A stretch of DNA of 45,670 nt, taken from positions 1 through 45,670 of the forward strand of contig JAFGIN010000105.1 in the NCBI GenBank assembly GCA_016929595.1. The letters are read 5' to 3'. Under the pieces are notes generated by a model. The model did no database searches and had not been told where the DNA came from. It saw only the letters and a program-made list of their open reading frames with translations. The DNA comes from Chitinispirillaceae bacterium. Its GTDB lineage: Bacteria; Fibrobacterota; Chitinivibrionia; Chitinivibrionales; Chitinispirillaceae. The position numbers and the translations under genes are program-made. Shown here piece after piece: positions 17,854 to 25,938 of this stretch (its first letter is position 1; each line of letters starts with the position of its first letter).

Positions 17854-18786
17854 CTATTCTTTCGTGTCTGTTGTATCCGGAGCAGAATCATAATCACTGT
17901 CACCTACCTCATGGTCATCGCCGCAGTTCATTGACATAAGAGGATACAGCTGTACATTGAGTCCATAAACATATTCCACATCCCCGCATTGTTCTTCACC
18001 GATAAGAAATTCCCTGCGCAGTTCATCAATTTTTCCACAGAACTGCTCATATCGTAATCTGCTCATTCCCCTCATTGCCATTGTGATATGGCGTTTATCT
18101 TTTGGTAATGTTTCCATGGCATGCACCGATGATTCAATGAAAAGCCGTTTGACATCATTGACAACAGCGTGAGGCATTCCATCATAGGAAATCGTTCCGT
18201 TACCCGGCCCCGGAATAAAGCCTTCCCGCTCCCTATCAACGACAACCATCTTCCACTGGATCAGTTTATTAACCGTCTTTCGTATATCATCAAGTGACAT
18301 CGAGAAATGGAGAAAAGAGTGCTTGATTTCTCTGAGTGATTTTACAAAACCCTTGCTCGCCACATATTCCCTCACCACCGGGTATTTCCATGAACTGAAA
18401 TACTCCACATTGGCATCAGTGATGAGAACAGAAAGATGTTTTTCCCGCAGCAGTGAGAGCTGCTTGAGTACCTGCTCTTTCTCAGCACCTAATCCTGCGT
18501 GTTCCTTCTGTACAAGAAGCGAAAAAAACTCCGCCGTATCACCGCTCAAGGCGAGGGCTGCAGTAAAACCGGATACATGACGAAGGGACAGTTTCTTTCT
18601 ACGGGCAAGTATATCTGAGAAATAAGCCTGAGGACCAGCCCCGGTCATCTCCATGAATGATTTCTGTGTTAACCTGAACCGTTTCGCATACCCGTACCAG
18701 GCTGCCAGATAATCGATATAGTCATCAAATACGAAAATCGGAGTTGCAAGCCTCTTACGAATGGATGATTCCTGCTTTTTTGCCAT
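17854..18786 (-). CDS. TIGR02147 / DUF4423 family regulator
   Basis: The protein has 310 residues, ATG at 18786. The N-terminus reads PIFVFDDYIDYLAAWYGYAK, then MTGAGPQAYFSDILARRKKLS, the hallmark start of TIGR02147 proteins (helix-turn-helix-like). The middle has HVSGFTAALALSGDTAEFF and YFSSWKYPVVREYV, and the end has RHITMAMRGMSRLRYEQF. This paralogous family is expanded in Fibrobacter and relatives, so it is strong evidence for the phylum. It is thought to be a cytoplasmic DNA-binding regulator, partner unknown. The LamG lipoprotein gene follows 10 bases downstream and is a likely target or partner. Confidence 0.93.
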   Translation of the reverse strand: MAKKQESSIRKRLATPIFVFDDYIDYLAAWYGYAKRFRLTQKSFMEMTGAGPQAYFSDILARRKKLSLRHVSGFTAALALSGDTAEFFSLLVQKEHAGLGAEKEQVLKQLSLLREKHLSVLITDANVEYFSSWKYPVVREYVASKGFVKSLREIKHSFLHFSMSLDDIRKTVNKLIQWKMVVVDREREGFIPGPGNGTISYDGMPHAVVNDVKRLFIESSVHAMETLPKDKRHITMAMRGMSRLRYEQFCGKIDELRREFLIGEEQCGDVEYVYGLNVQLYPLMSMNCGDDHEVGDSDYDSAPDTTDTKE

Positions 18787-19466
18787 ATAACCTGACTATA
18801 CAAGTGAACATTGAATACAATTACATTTCATCACAACCATCCTGCACAGTAAGATAATGTATTCAGGTAAAAAATACATGATTTTTTTAATACTACTATG
18901 GCAATCACTATATTTCAATGACTTAGGCTACTATTAATCCCAATTCATTTCAAGATTGGGTATACTCAAATCTTTTGAGGTGACGCTCAACTTAAAAAGA
19001 AAATCCACCATTACATGGAGGATTTTCATGGAACCTGATTACGTTATCACTGTTTCACATTTATAACACACTGCATTTCCTTGCAGGCACCAACCTCTAC
19101 ACTGTAAAGGTACATCCCGACCGAACCGGTTCTTCGGAATTCCGTTATATACAAACCAGCATTATCCCGTCTTGCAATAATCTGATCCGCAAGCTTGCCA
19201 TTCAGGGAGAAAAGTTTGATGATTGCAGGATCATTGGATTCCCCGGGAACATTGACTGTTATGCCATACCGCAGTTTTAATTAAGGAATAGCCTATAACC
19301 GTGATTTCCAGCTTTCAATTTTCACTCACAGCTGCTTACACCCAGTCCGAATCATCTTTGTTACTGAACCAGAGATTTTTCCAAAATATGTCGTTTTTTT
19401 ACAATTTTTTCTTTCAGCTGGTTTGTATCTTCCTTTAATTCAAATTTCAATATAAGGAGCCAAAAT
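18787..19466. other. Intergenic region with an orphan sorting domain
   Basis: 680 bases without an intact gene. Two small hairpins (CCCAAT/ATTGGG at 18939-18960 and CTCAAA/TTTGAG at 18965-18979) sit before the remnant at 19047-19280; neither has a T-tract. The right part carries the promoter region and AAGGAG site of the M28 gene. Confidence 0.65.
19047..19280 (-). pseudogene. Orphan C-terminal sorting-like domain of a lost secreted protein
   Basis: A minus-strand frame of 77 codons ends in TGA at 19049-19047 and is closed upstream by TAA (19283-19281), with no start codon. The translation, KLRYGITVNVPGESNDP then AIIKLFSLNGKLADQII and RTGSVGMYLYSVEVG, is the same domain type that ends the DUF362, GH2, PL9 and GH53 proteins here (hydrophobic strand, xxLNGK, GxYxxxV). 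It is the remains of a larger gene whose 5' part is gone. Confidence 0.7.
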
Positions 19467-20681
19467 ATGAATAACCTTTTATTACAGAAAACTGAGCAGT
19501 ATCTTCATACCTTGTGCAATAAGATTCCCAATCGTGCTGTAGGCAGTCCAGGGAATATTGCTGCGACTGACTACTTCAGGGAATCGATATCGCCATTTGG
19601 ATGGGATATTACCAGTGATCCTCTTGAAGTGATGGATTGGAATCCCGGGATTGCAACCATTTCCATAGGCAGTGAAACTCTTCAGGTAAAAGCAAGCCCT
19701 TATGCATCAGGATGTGAATCTGTTGCTGAACTGATCTGCGTTTCTACTATCCAGGACCTTGAAAATTCGGATGTGAATGGAAAAAACCTCCTCCTTTTTG
19801 GAGATATTACCATAGAGCAATTGATGCCCAGGAATTTTGTTTTTTACAATCCTGAAGAGCATCGCAGGATAATTTCGACTCTTGAAACAAAGAAGCCATC
19901 ATGCATTATCTGCGCAACCGGGCGTAATTCATCACTGGCGGGCGGTGCATATCCATTTCCGCTTATCGAGGATGGCGATTTTAATATTCCTTCTGTATAC
20001 TTTACTGATGTTGAGGGCGAATACCTCAGGAAATTTTCCGGAGAAATTGTAAAAGTCAAATCATCAGCAGCAAGGATTTCATCAAGAGCATACAATATTA
20101 CTGCACTGAAAAAATCCGGAAAAAAACGGATAGTAATTACAGCTCATATAGATGCAAAAAAAGGTACACCGGGAGCGATAGACAATGGAACTGGGGTTAC
20201 GGTACTTCTTCTTCTTGCCGAATTATTATCTGACTATACAGGGAAATACTCACTTGAACTGGTAGCATTGAACGGTGAAGATTACTATGCTGTACCAGGG
20301 CAAATGGACTTTATCCGTAAAAACGATGGACAATTTGGTGATATTGCTTTAAATATTAATATCGATGGACAAGGTTATTTCAATGGTAAAACTGCATTTT
20401 CATTCAATGGATTGTCAGGTGATTTCAAAACAGTATTTGATGAAATACTGGAGAGTAGTGAGGATGCTGAATCTGGTCCCTGGTGGCCACAAGGAGATCA
20501 CAGTATATTTGTGCAATACGGAGTACCGGCTGTCGCCGTAAGTTCATCATGGTTTCTTTCCAACATGGAAAATCAGACAATTACACATACTGAAGCTGAT
20601 AATTTAAGTATTGTTGATTTCAGGAAGGTTTTAAAGACGGCCGAGTTATTGTCGCTGATCATAAGAAAGATGACACTATGA
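19467..20681 (+). CDS. M28-family zinc aminopeptidase-like protein
   Basis: The protein has 404 residues, with AAGGAG 8 bases before the ATG. There is no signal peptide, so it is probably cytoplasmic. The peptidase domain has all expected metal and catalytic positions: TAHIDAK (His227, Asp229), GAIDNGTG (Asp239), LNGEDYY (Glu271, Asp272), NINIDGQG (Asp300) and ITHTEADN (His374). A PA-like insert (about 85-200) lies before it. It should remove N-terminal residues from peptides using two zinc ions. The gene stands alone, 220 bases from OsmC. Confidence 0.9.
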   Translation: MNNLLLQKTEQYLHTLCNKIPNRAVGSPGNIAATDYFRESISPFGWDITSDPLEVMDWNPGIATISIGSETLQVKASPYASGCESVAELICVSTIQDLENSDVNGKNLLLFGDITIEQLMPRNFVFYNPEEHRRIISTLETKKPSCIICATGRNSSLAGGAYPFPLIEDGDFNIPSVYFTDVEGEYLRKFSGEIVKVKSSAARISSRAYNITALKKSGKKRIVITAHIDAKKGTPGAIDNGTGVTVLLLLAELLSDYTGKYSLELVALNGEDYYAVPGQMDFIRKNDGQFGDIALNINIDGQGYFNGKTAFSFNGLSGDFKTVFDEILESSEDAESGPWWPQGDHSIFVQYGVPAVAVSSSWFLSNMENQTITHTEADNLSIVDFRKVLKTAELLSLIIRKMTL

Positions 20682-20902
20682 TTCTAAATAAAGCTTGATG
20701 ATCATGTTTACATGTACCACATCTGGAATAATTTACATATTAGTTTCCCGTCATCTGAATCAGGCTTTTTACTCTTCCCAATCAGTGTTTCAGAGCACAA
20801 TGAAGAGTATGGTCTAAAGAACATTTGGTGGTATGAAATTTGATTATTCTCTTTTTTTCAGCATTCTATCATTTTTAAAATTTGATGGCAAAGGAGGCAC
20901 AA

Positions 20903-21334
20903 ATGCCGATACGCAAAGCTAATGCGGAATGGGATGGAACTCTGTCCAAAGGAAATGGAAAAATTTTTACCGATAGCGGCTCCGTCAATGCGCCATATTC
21001 TTTTGTATCTCGTTTTGAGAATGGCCGCGGCACCAATCCTGAAGAACTGTTAGGGGCCGCGCATGCTGGATGCTTCTCAATGGCGCTGGCAATGCTTTTA
21101 GAACAATCGGGGTTTATTCCGAATAAAGTTATGACAACCGCACAAGTGCATATCGGTAAGGAAAAGAATGGTTTTGTGATATCAATGATCGAATTAGAAA
21201 CTCAATGCCAGATCAATGGAATCGATGAGAAAACATTTGCTGAAAAAGCTGAAGCCGCAAAAAAGGGTTGCCCGGTTTCCATGGCACTGGCGTCGACCAA
21301 TATTACTTTGAAGGCTCGATTATTGCGTGAATAA
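20903..21334 (+). CDS. OsmC-family peroxiredoxin-like protein
   Basis: The protein has 143 residues from the ATG at 20903, chosen because a strong AAAGGAGG lies 6-7 bases upstream; earlier in-frame TTG and ATG codons have no such site. The two redox cysteines are in GAAHAGCFSMAL (Cys57) and KKGCPVSMAL (Cys123), as in OsmC. The N-terminal RKANAEWDGTLSKGNGKI is also family-like. It is cytoplasmic and predicted to reduce organic hydroperoxides using its cysteine pair. It stands alone. No regulator was seen. Confidence 0.93.
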   Translation: MPIRKANAEWDGTLSKGNGKIFTDSGSVNAPYSFVSRFENGRGTNPEELLGAAHAGCFSMALAMLLEQSGFIPNKVMTTAQVHIGKEKNGFVISMIELETQCQINGIDEKTFAEKAEAAKKGCPVSMALASTNITLKARLLRE

Positions 21335-21555
21335 AGCAACCGCGCAAGCGATCTGAAATAGGACAAAGATACGTGGATCGGGCCATATTCAATAATGAAG
21401 CTTTACCTTTAGAGAATGCACTCCTGATTCGAGGGAAGCATCACTGTGAGAAGGCCTCTAAAACGGTGGCACGTACAACGACTTCAATTTGTTTCACAGA
21501 AGAAAAAATCACCTAAGCTGATTCCCTGGGGATCTTTATTACAATATATCTTTTG

Positions 21556-21948
21556 TCACAAGAGAGGTTCTGCAGTATCAACCAATGATAAAAGTTCCTT
21601 CATTTTATAGGGCTTGATAAGGTAGGCTAAAGGTTTAAGACTCATGGCTTTTTTCCTGATAGTATCTTCGGAATAACCTGTTGCAAAAATGATATTGCAG
21701 TGATAACTTTTACAGATTTCTTTCGACGCTTCGATACCGTCAATATTGCCGGCCAGCCTTATGTCCATTATAATTACATCGGGTTTACTCACCTGCGCCA
21801 TTGCTATAGCATCTTCGCCCGTTGCAACCGGTTCGAGGACAGAAAACCCCTTTTTCTTAAGTCGATATTCCACATACATCGCCAAAATTGATTCATCTTC
21901 TACAATCATTACGGTTTTACTGGATGACATTGAAGTTCTAATGACCAT
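21556..21948 (-). CDS. Single-domain response regulator
   Basis: The protein has 130 residues, consisting only of a receiver domain. The acidic pair is VEDE (about 17-18), the phosphoacceptor Asp62 is in VIIMDIRLAG, the switch Thr/Ser region is IIFATGYSED, and the conserved Lys is in YLIKPYK. There is no output domain, so it may act on partner proteins. The start could be 21948 or the ATG at 21930 (MSSSKTVM); neither has a strong ribosome site. It diverges from the histidine kinase remnant at 22073, which may once have been its partner. Confidence 0.92.
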   Translation of the reverse strand: MVIRTSMSSSKTVMIVEDESILAMYVEYRLKKKGFSVLEPVATGEDAIAMAQVSKPDVIIMDIRLAGNIDGIEASKEICKSYHCNIIFATGYSEDTIRKKAMSLKPLAYLIKPYKMKELLSLVDTAEPLL

Positions 21949-22019
21949 TCTTTGCGTTATGATTCTGTTTATACCGGATTTTTAAATCAGTATATCCTTG
22001 TTACAGTAAAGTCTTAGCA

Positions 22020-22339
22020 ATTGCAGTGCCGCCTGATATCCTTTTGGGAATATTAATTGCCACATTATAGACTTGAAATATGCATTCCCTGGCGGCCGTT
22101 CAGGAAAGATTTTCATGAAAGTGAGAAGACTTGATCAAGGTGAGCTGAAGCTTCACATCAGCGATAATGGTATCGGTGCACCATCGAATTTCAATCTTAA
22201 GCAAAAAGATACTATAGGTATTCCGACGATTCTTTCCATCGCACAAAAGCAGCTTCGCGGATCGGTAAACCTCGTTACAGAAGGTGGCTTTCAATGGGAG
22301 ATTATTTTTCGAAGCGATCTGTATAGCAAAAGGGTTTAG
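22020..22339 (+). pseudogene. Broken histidine kinase, ATPase end only
   Basis: The frame from 22073 (88 codons) is the C-terminal half of a HisKA_2/HWE-type kinase ATPase domain: LKYAFPGGRSGKI, LHISDNGIGAP, then GIPTILSIAQKQLRG and GFQWEIIF. Just upstream, in another frame (about 22030-22065), AVPPDILLGILIATL matches the stretch that should precede the N box, and is then cut by TAG. So the gene was frameshifted and lost its sensor and His region. It lies next to a divergent response regulator. Confidence 0.7.
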
Positions 22340-22704
22340 CTGGTAGCATTGCCGAAACCCAATCATGAGTCACCAATAATCCCTACAGTTCTATTAATTT
22401 TTCAGTTTTTCAGGTTTTTCACCCGACACTAAAATTCTCAATCTCAGTGATTTCCTTTAAATTATCTGGCGATAAAATTGCAATTATTTTAAACCTGAAT
22501 CAGACAATTTTTTACAACAGTTACACAAGATGTTGAGTAGGGATGACATGTAAATAACGCAGATAATCTCTGAATATGATGAACATTTTTGTCACCTGAA
22601 TCATTGTGTGAAAGAGCAATTCTCCAGTTCAGGATTAAGTACCTGAAAAGGCAATTCACCCTGGAAAATTCCTGAAATTATTGGTATCTCAAAAAGGCAA
22701 AACG
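22340..22704. other. Upstream region of the curli export genes
   Basis: 365 bases without a gene. It contains the AAACCTGAATC motif at 22491-22509 and a shorter ACCTGAATC at about 22595. It should hold the promoter of csgE-csgF-csgG. No CsgD-type regulator gene lies here. Confidence 0.55.
22491..22509 (+). promoter_or_regulatory. AAACCTGAATC motif upstream of csgE
   Basis: AAACCTGAATCAGACAATT, 17 of 19 identical to the copy at 23175-23193 before csgF. A shorter ACCTGAATC occurs near 22595. It is a candidate operator for the curli genes; no known regulator site was recognised. Confidence 0.35.
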
Positions 22705-23157
22705 GTGAAAACCCCTGTAATAATAGTAAGTGCTATGTGTGTTCTTTTTAAGCCATCGATTACTAATGCAGAAACTCTCAATCGGCTTAACGAAATTTTA
22801 AACGAGATCACAATAAATAATTGTGAACGATCTCAAAAATCGGCTATGCATACTGAAAGTAATGTACTTATTATTAACAACACCAAAACTACTAAGGGTC
22901 AACTCTTTTACAACTGGTTTTATGCTAACTGGAATACTACTGAACATCATACCGATTATTTTCTCACAATACAAGAAAAAGTAGTATCCCGCCAGCGCAG
23001 TATGCTCTCTATTGCTATTGATGAGTATAGCATCAGCACTTTTTTTTTAAATGAAAAAGATATCGATTTTGATAACATTGGACGTGAGCAGATAGAAACA
23101 GTACGATATTTTTTGAAGCACCCGGAATCGATGTACAATCATATTTACAAAGATTAA
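22705..23157 (+). CDS. csgE: CsgE-like curli export accessory protein
   Basis: The protein has 150 residues from a GTG at 22705 (AAAAAGGC upstream); the TTG at 22681 lacks a site. A signal peptide (VIIVSAMCVLFKPSITNA) is followed by a linker. The core LIINNTKTTKGQLFYNWFYANW, then DYFLTIQEKVVSRQRSMLSIA and STFFLNEKD, matches CsgE in order and spacing (E. coli TVSSIGHDFYRAFSDKW, NLTINERPSARWGS). CsgE is a periplasmic cap of the CsgG channel that steers curlin subunits. Its place just before csgF and csgG supports the call. The overall identity is low. Confidence 0.8.
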   Translation: MKTPVIIVSAMCVLFKPSITNAETLNRLNEILNEITINNCERSQKSAMHTESNVLIINNTKTTKGQLFYNWFYANWNTTEHHTDYFLTIQEKVVSRQRSMLSIAIDEYSISTFFLNEKDIDFDNIGREQIETVRYFLKHPESMYNHIYKD

Positions 23158-23174
23158 AGATACTAAATAATAAC

Positions 23175-23193
23175 AAACCTGAATCGGATAATT
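23175..23193 (+). promoter_or_regulatory. AAACCTGAATC motif upstream of csgF
   Basis: AAACCTGAATCGGATAATT, 18 bases after the csgE stop and about 117 before csgF. It is the second copy of the motif at 22491-22509 (two differences). Confidence 0.35.
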
Positions 23194-23309
23194 GTTTTAC
23201 GAGATCTGTTTCAAGGAAGGAATTAACATAAGGTGCTATAGCTGGCAACTGGTCTCTACGCCCGAAAGTCAGGTTAAGCAATAATTTTACCAAAAGAAAG
23301 GGTAGTATT

Positions 23310-23744
23310 ATGAGAAGAGAACTGGTATTCGTTTTTTTGTTTTTGATAATGTTATTTAATGTTAAAGCTTCTGAACTTTTTTACGTTCCCACAAATCCTT
23401 CATTTGGAGGTAACCCTAATAATGCAGCATGGCTGATGAATTCCGCTGTTAGTCAGAATGAAATAACCGATATGGACAATAAGGACGTCTTCAATCGCGA
23501 TCCCCTCCAGGAATTCAAGGAGAATCTCAACAGGCAAATTCTAAGCAGATTTTCAAGTGAGATTGTGCAGGCTGCATTTGGGGATAGTCAGGATGATCTG
23601 AAAGAGGGTACCTATCAGATTGGTGACTTTGTTGTCGATGTCAGGCCGTTGAATAGTAATATACGAGTAGTGATAACCGATAATGGAACCGGGAACCAGA
23701 CTGTAATAGAGGTGCCGTACTATGAATCAACTAAAGTTGAATAA
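23310..23744 (+). CDS. csgF: CsgF-like curli assembly protein
   Basis: The protein has 144 residues, ATG at 23310 with AAAGGG upstream. A signal peptide (FVFLFLIMLFNVKA) precedes ELFYVPTNPSFGGNPNNAAWLMNSA, the best-conserved CsgF block (PxFGGNPxN), then FKENLNRQILSRFSSEI and FVVDVRPLNSNIRVVITD. CsgF caps the outside of the CsgG pore and positions the nucleator. Its last 23 bases overlap csgG. The internal block DDLKEGTYQIGDFVVDV is also family-like. Confidence 0.93.
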   Translation: MRRELVFVFLFLIMLFNVKASELFYVPTNPSFGGNPNNAAWLMNSAVSQNEITDMDNKDVFNRDPLQEFKENLNRQILSRFSSEIVQAAFGDSQDDLKEGTYQIGDFVVDVRPLNSNIRVVITDNGTGNQTVIEVPYYESTKVE

Positions 23745-25122
23745 AAGGATAGTTTGGTTAACAGGCTACTACATTTTGATAATGAATTCATTACTAATCG
23801 CAAAAAATTCAATATTTAAGGCGACCATTGGATATACAACAGCGATACATGAGGAATTGAGATCGTTACCACCACCGCAATCACCTATCGTAGTAGCGGT
23901 TTATGAGTTTAGAGATCAGACTGGACAGTATAAAACAGGTGCATTCGGACAATCCTGGTCCACGACTGTAACTCAAGGCGCTACTTCAATGCTGATTAAA
24001 GCGCTTGAGGATTCTAAATGGTTCATAAATGTAGAACGCGAGGGTCTTTCCGATTTGTTAAATGAGCGAAAAATTATTTCTGCATCTCGTGAAATTCAGG
24101 CCAAAAGAGATGGAGAACAACCGGTTCCGTTGCTCCCATTGCTTTATGCCGGGATAATTCTGGAGGGAGGGATTATTTCTTATGAGACCAATTTAATCTC
24201 CTCCGGATTAGGAGTCAGATATTTCGGGCTTGGAGGTAGTGCAAAATTACAGCATGATCGTGTGACTGTCTATTTGCGGGCTGTTTCAAGTCAGACAGGA
24301 CAGATAATCAAAACTGTACATGCATCGAAAAATATTTTTTCAAAGCAAATAGAGGGCGGCCTTTATCGTTTTGTAAGGTTTAAGAAATTATTGGAAGTTG
24401 AAGCTGGTATTTCCACAAATGAGCCAGTGCAAATGTGTGTATTGGAAGCAATTGAAAAAGCTGTTCTCTCTTTAATTATTGAAGGTTTGATAGATAAAAC
24501 ATGGTTCCTTTTACATAAAGAGGATATGAATTCAACGGTTATAAAGGAATATTTTAAAGAAACGGAAAAAGAAAGTGCTTTTGAAAGTGCCCCTATCGCT
24601 CTGTTTAATAATAAACAGTTACACTATAGTCAACTTACAGGTACCCAGTTAACTGGAGAGGAAGGTCATCGGAACATTCACCTAATGGTAAAGAGCCAAC
24701 TCCAGTATGACTTTAATCCATTTATTTCATGTATTTTTGGGATTGGCGTTGGAAAAATATCTGGAAATTTAGCAAGGGATGGATTAGGGATTATTGTCGA
24801 TTTGAAAACATCAGTGGATTTTTTACCCCAACGCCAGATTTCTCCCTGTGTAAATAGTGGTGTTGGTATGATTAAATCATGGGTTACAAATCCAAATTCA
24901 TTAAAAGATCAAAAATACCCCTTGGGGATTGTACCTGCGTTTGTTTGGGGATGTGGAGTACGTTATTCTATCAATAAAATGAACAAAGTACTTTTTACCA
25001 TAGAAAACTATATCAGTACAGATGATATTGATGGGTTGAGCAGCAAAATTGATTCAGATAAAATAGTTGCTTTTTCGTTAGGTTTATCCGCAGCATTAAC
25101 AGGTAGAAATAAAATAAAATGA
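23722..25122 (+). CDS. csgG: CsgG curli channel, with extra C-terminal domain
   Basis: The protein has 466 residues; E. coli CsgG has about 277. The ATG lies inside csgF. The CsgG domain (about 30-280) is clear: VAVYEFRDQTGQYK, TSMLIKALEDSKWF, REGLSDLLNERKII, ILEGGIISYETNLISSG, GVRYFGLG, SSQTGQIIKTVHASK, STNEPVQMCVLEAIEKAV. It forms the outer-membrane pore for curlin export. Two odd points: the N-terminus has no lipobox Cys, unlike E. coli, and about 185 extra residues (from 285) are beta-rich with GIGVGKISGN and CGVRYSINK, like a small outer-membrane barrel. The constriction-region residues also differ (SW where E. coli has NF). Confidence 0.95.
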   Translation: MNQLKLNKRIVWLTGYYILIMNSLLIAKNSIFKATIGYTTAIHEELRSLPPPQSPIVVAVYEFRDQTGQYKTGAFGQSWSTTVTQGATSMLIKALEDSKWFINVEREGLSDLLNERKIISASREIQAKRDGEQPVPLLPLLYAGIILEGGIISYETNLISSGLGVRYFGLGGSAKLQHDRVTVYLRAVSSQTGQIIKTVHASKNIFSKQIEGGLYRFVRFKKLLEVEAGISTNEPVQMCVLEAIEKAVLSLIIEGLIDKTWFLLHKEDMNSTVIKEYFKETEKESAFESAPIALFNNKQLHYSQLTGTQLTGEEGHRNIHLMVKSQLQYDFNPFISCIFGIGVGKISGNLARDGLGIIVDLKTSVDFLPQRQISPCVNSGVGMIKSWVTNPNSLKDQKYPLGIVPAFVWGCGVRYSINKMNKVLFTIENYISTDDIDGLSSKIDSDKIVAFSLGLSAALTGRNKIK

Positions 25123-25257
25123 GGACATATCTATACAATTTCTGAAACAAGGTCATATTATTGTGAGAAAGCCGTTGTGTTCATACCGACAATACATGTA
25201 CCACACCAGAACGATCACTTCCTCACACTACCCTGCACATTATACCCATGAGCTGTT

Positions 25258-25845
25258 CTATCTGCCATTGATCACATTCATTCTCATCCCGTTACCATCC
25301 TGGGTAATCCGGTATCCAAGGCCACCCTGGCTATTTTCCACACGATAAATCTGATTATCAGAACCATATTGCATAATACAACTGGAGATGTCGTCTCCTG
25401 TAACGATCTGGACTGATTTGTTGTTTTGTCCAAATTGTCCAAGCAAGGTAAGATTCCGGTCACCATCTGTTTTTTGCTTTCCACTGTTATTATTTCCACA
25501 TTGCAGGAGTATGTTTACATTGTCATTTCCTGATTGTTCAATAACAGCACTATTTGCAGATCCGTCCTGAACAATGCAGGCATTGTTGGCCCCCTGTTTC
25601 TCAATTAAGTCAGTCTGTACAATTTTAGCGTAATGGCTATCGCCGTTCTGTAGTATTGACGCAAGTGTTTTTTCCGGAGTCTTTTTTCTTTTGTATAGTT
25701 CGGCAGCAAGCCTGTCCATCACTATCACATTTTCATACTCAATACTATGCAGGTAATCAGAGACTACCTCGCATTTATCGGATGCATGAGTATCTGCCAT
25801 TCGACAGAACATAAGAAGTACCAGACAATACACTTCTGATTTCAT
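25258..25845 (-). CDS. csgB: Curlin-repeat protein, CsgB-like
   Basis: The protein has 195 residues from the ATG at 25845, 10 bases behind AAGGAG. A signal peptide (SEVYCLVLLMFCRMADTHA) is followed by a 50-residue non-repeat part and then about six curlin-type repeats rich in Gln, Asn and Gly: CIVQDGSANSAVIEQSGND, LLGQFGQNNKSVQ, CIMQYGSDNQIYRV, YRITQDGNGMRMN. It lies second after the larger curlin gene with a 93-base gap, and convergent to csgG. The lower repeat regularity and the extra N-terminal part suggest the minor or nucleating subunit, but which is nucleator is inferred. Confidence 0.82.
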   Translation of the reverse strand: MKSEVYCLVLLMFCRMADTHASDKCEVVSDYLHSIEYENVIVMDRLAAELYKRKKTPEKTLASILQNGDSHYAKIVQTDLIEKQGANNACIVQDGSANSAVIEQSGNDNVNILLQCGNNNSGKQKTDGDRNLTLLGQFGQNNKSVQIVTGDDISSCIMQYGSDNQIYRVENSQGGLGYRITQDGNGMRMNVINGR

Positions 25846-25938
25846 AGGTTCCATTCTCCTTATTATGTCCTTGAAAGTCAAACCTTAAATAGCGCTCTGT
25901 TTTCAAAAAACAGAGCACAGAATTTGAGTTCTATCTCA

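Noticed and set aside
18939-18979. Two small hairpins as terminators or a riboswitch
   Set aside because: Stems are only 6 bp and no T-tract follows; they lie upstream of the regulator gene, not after a gene.
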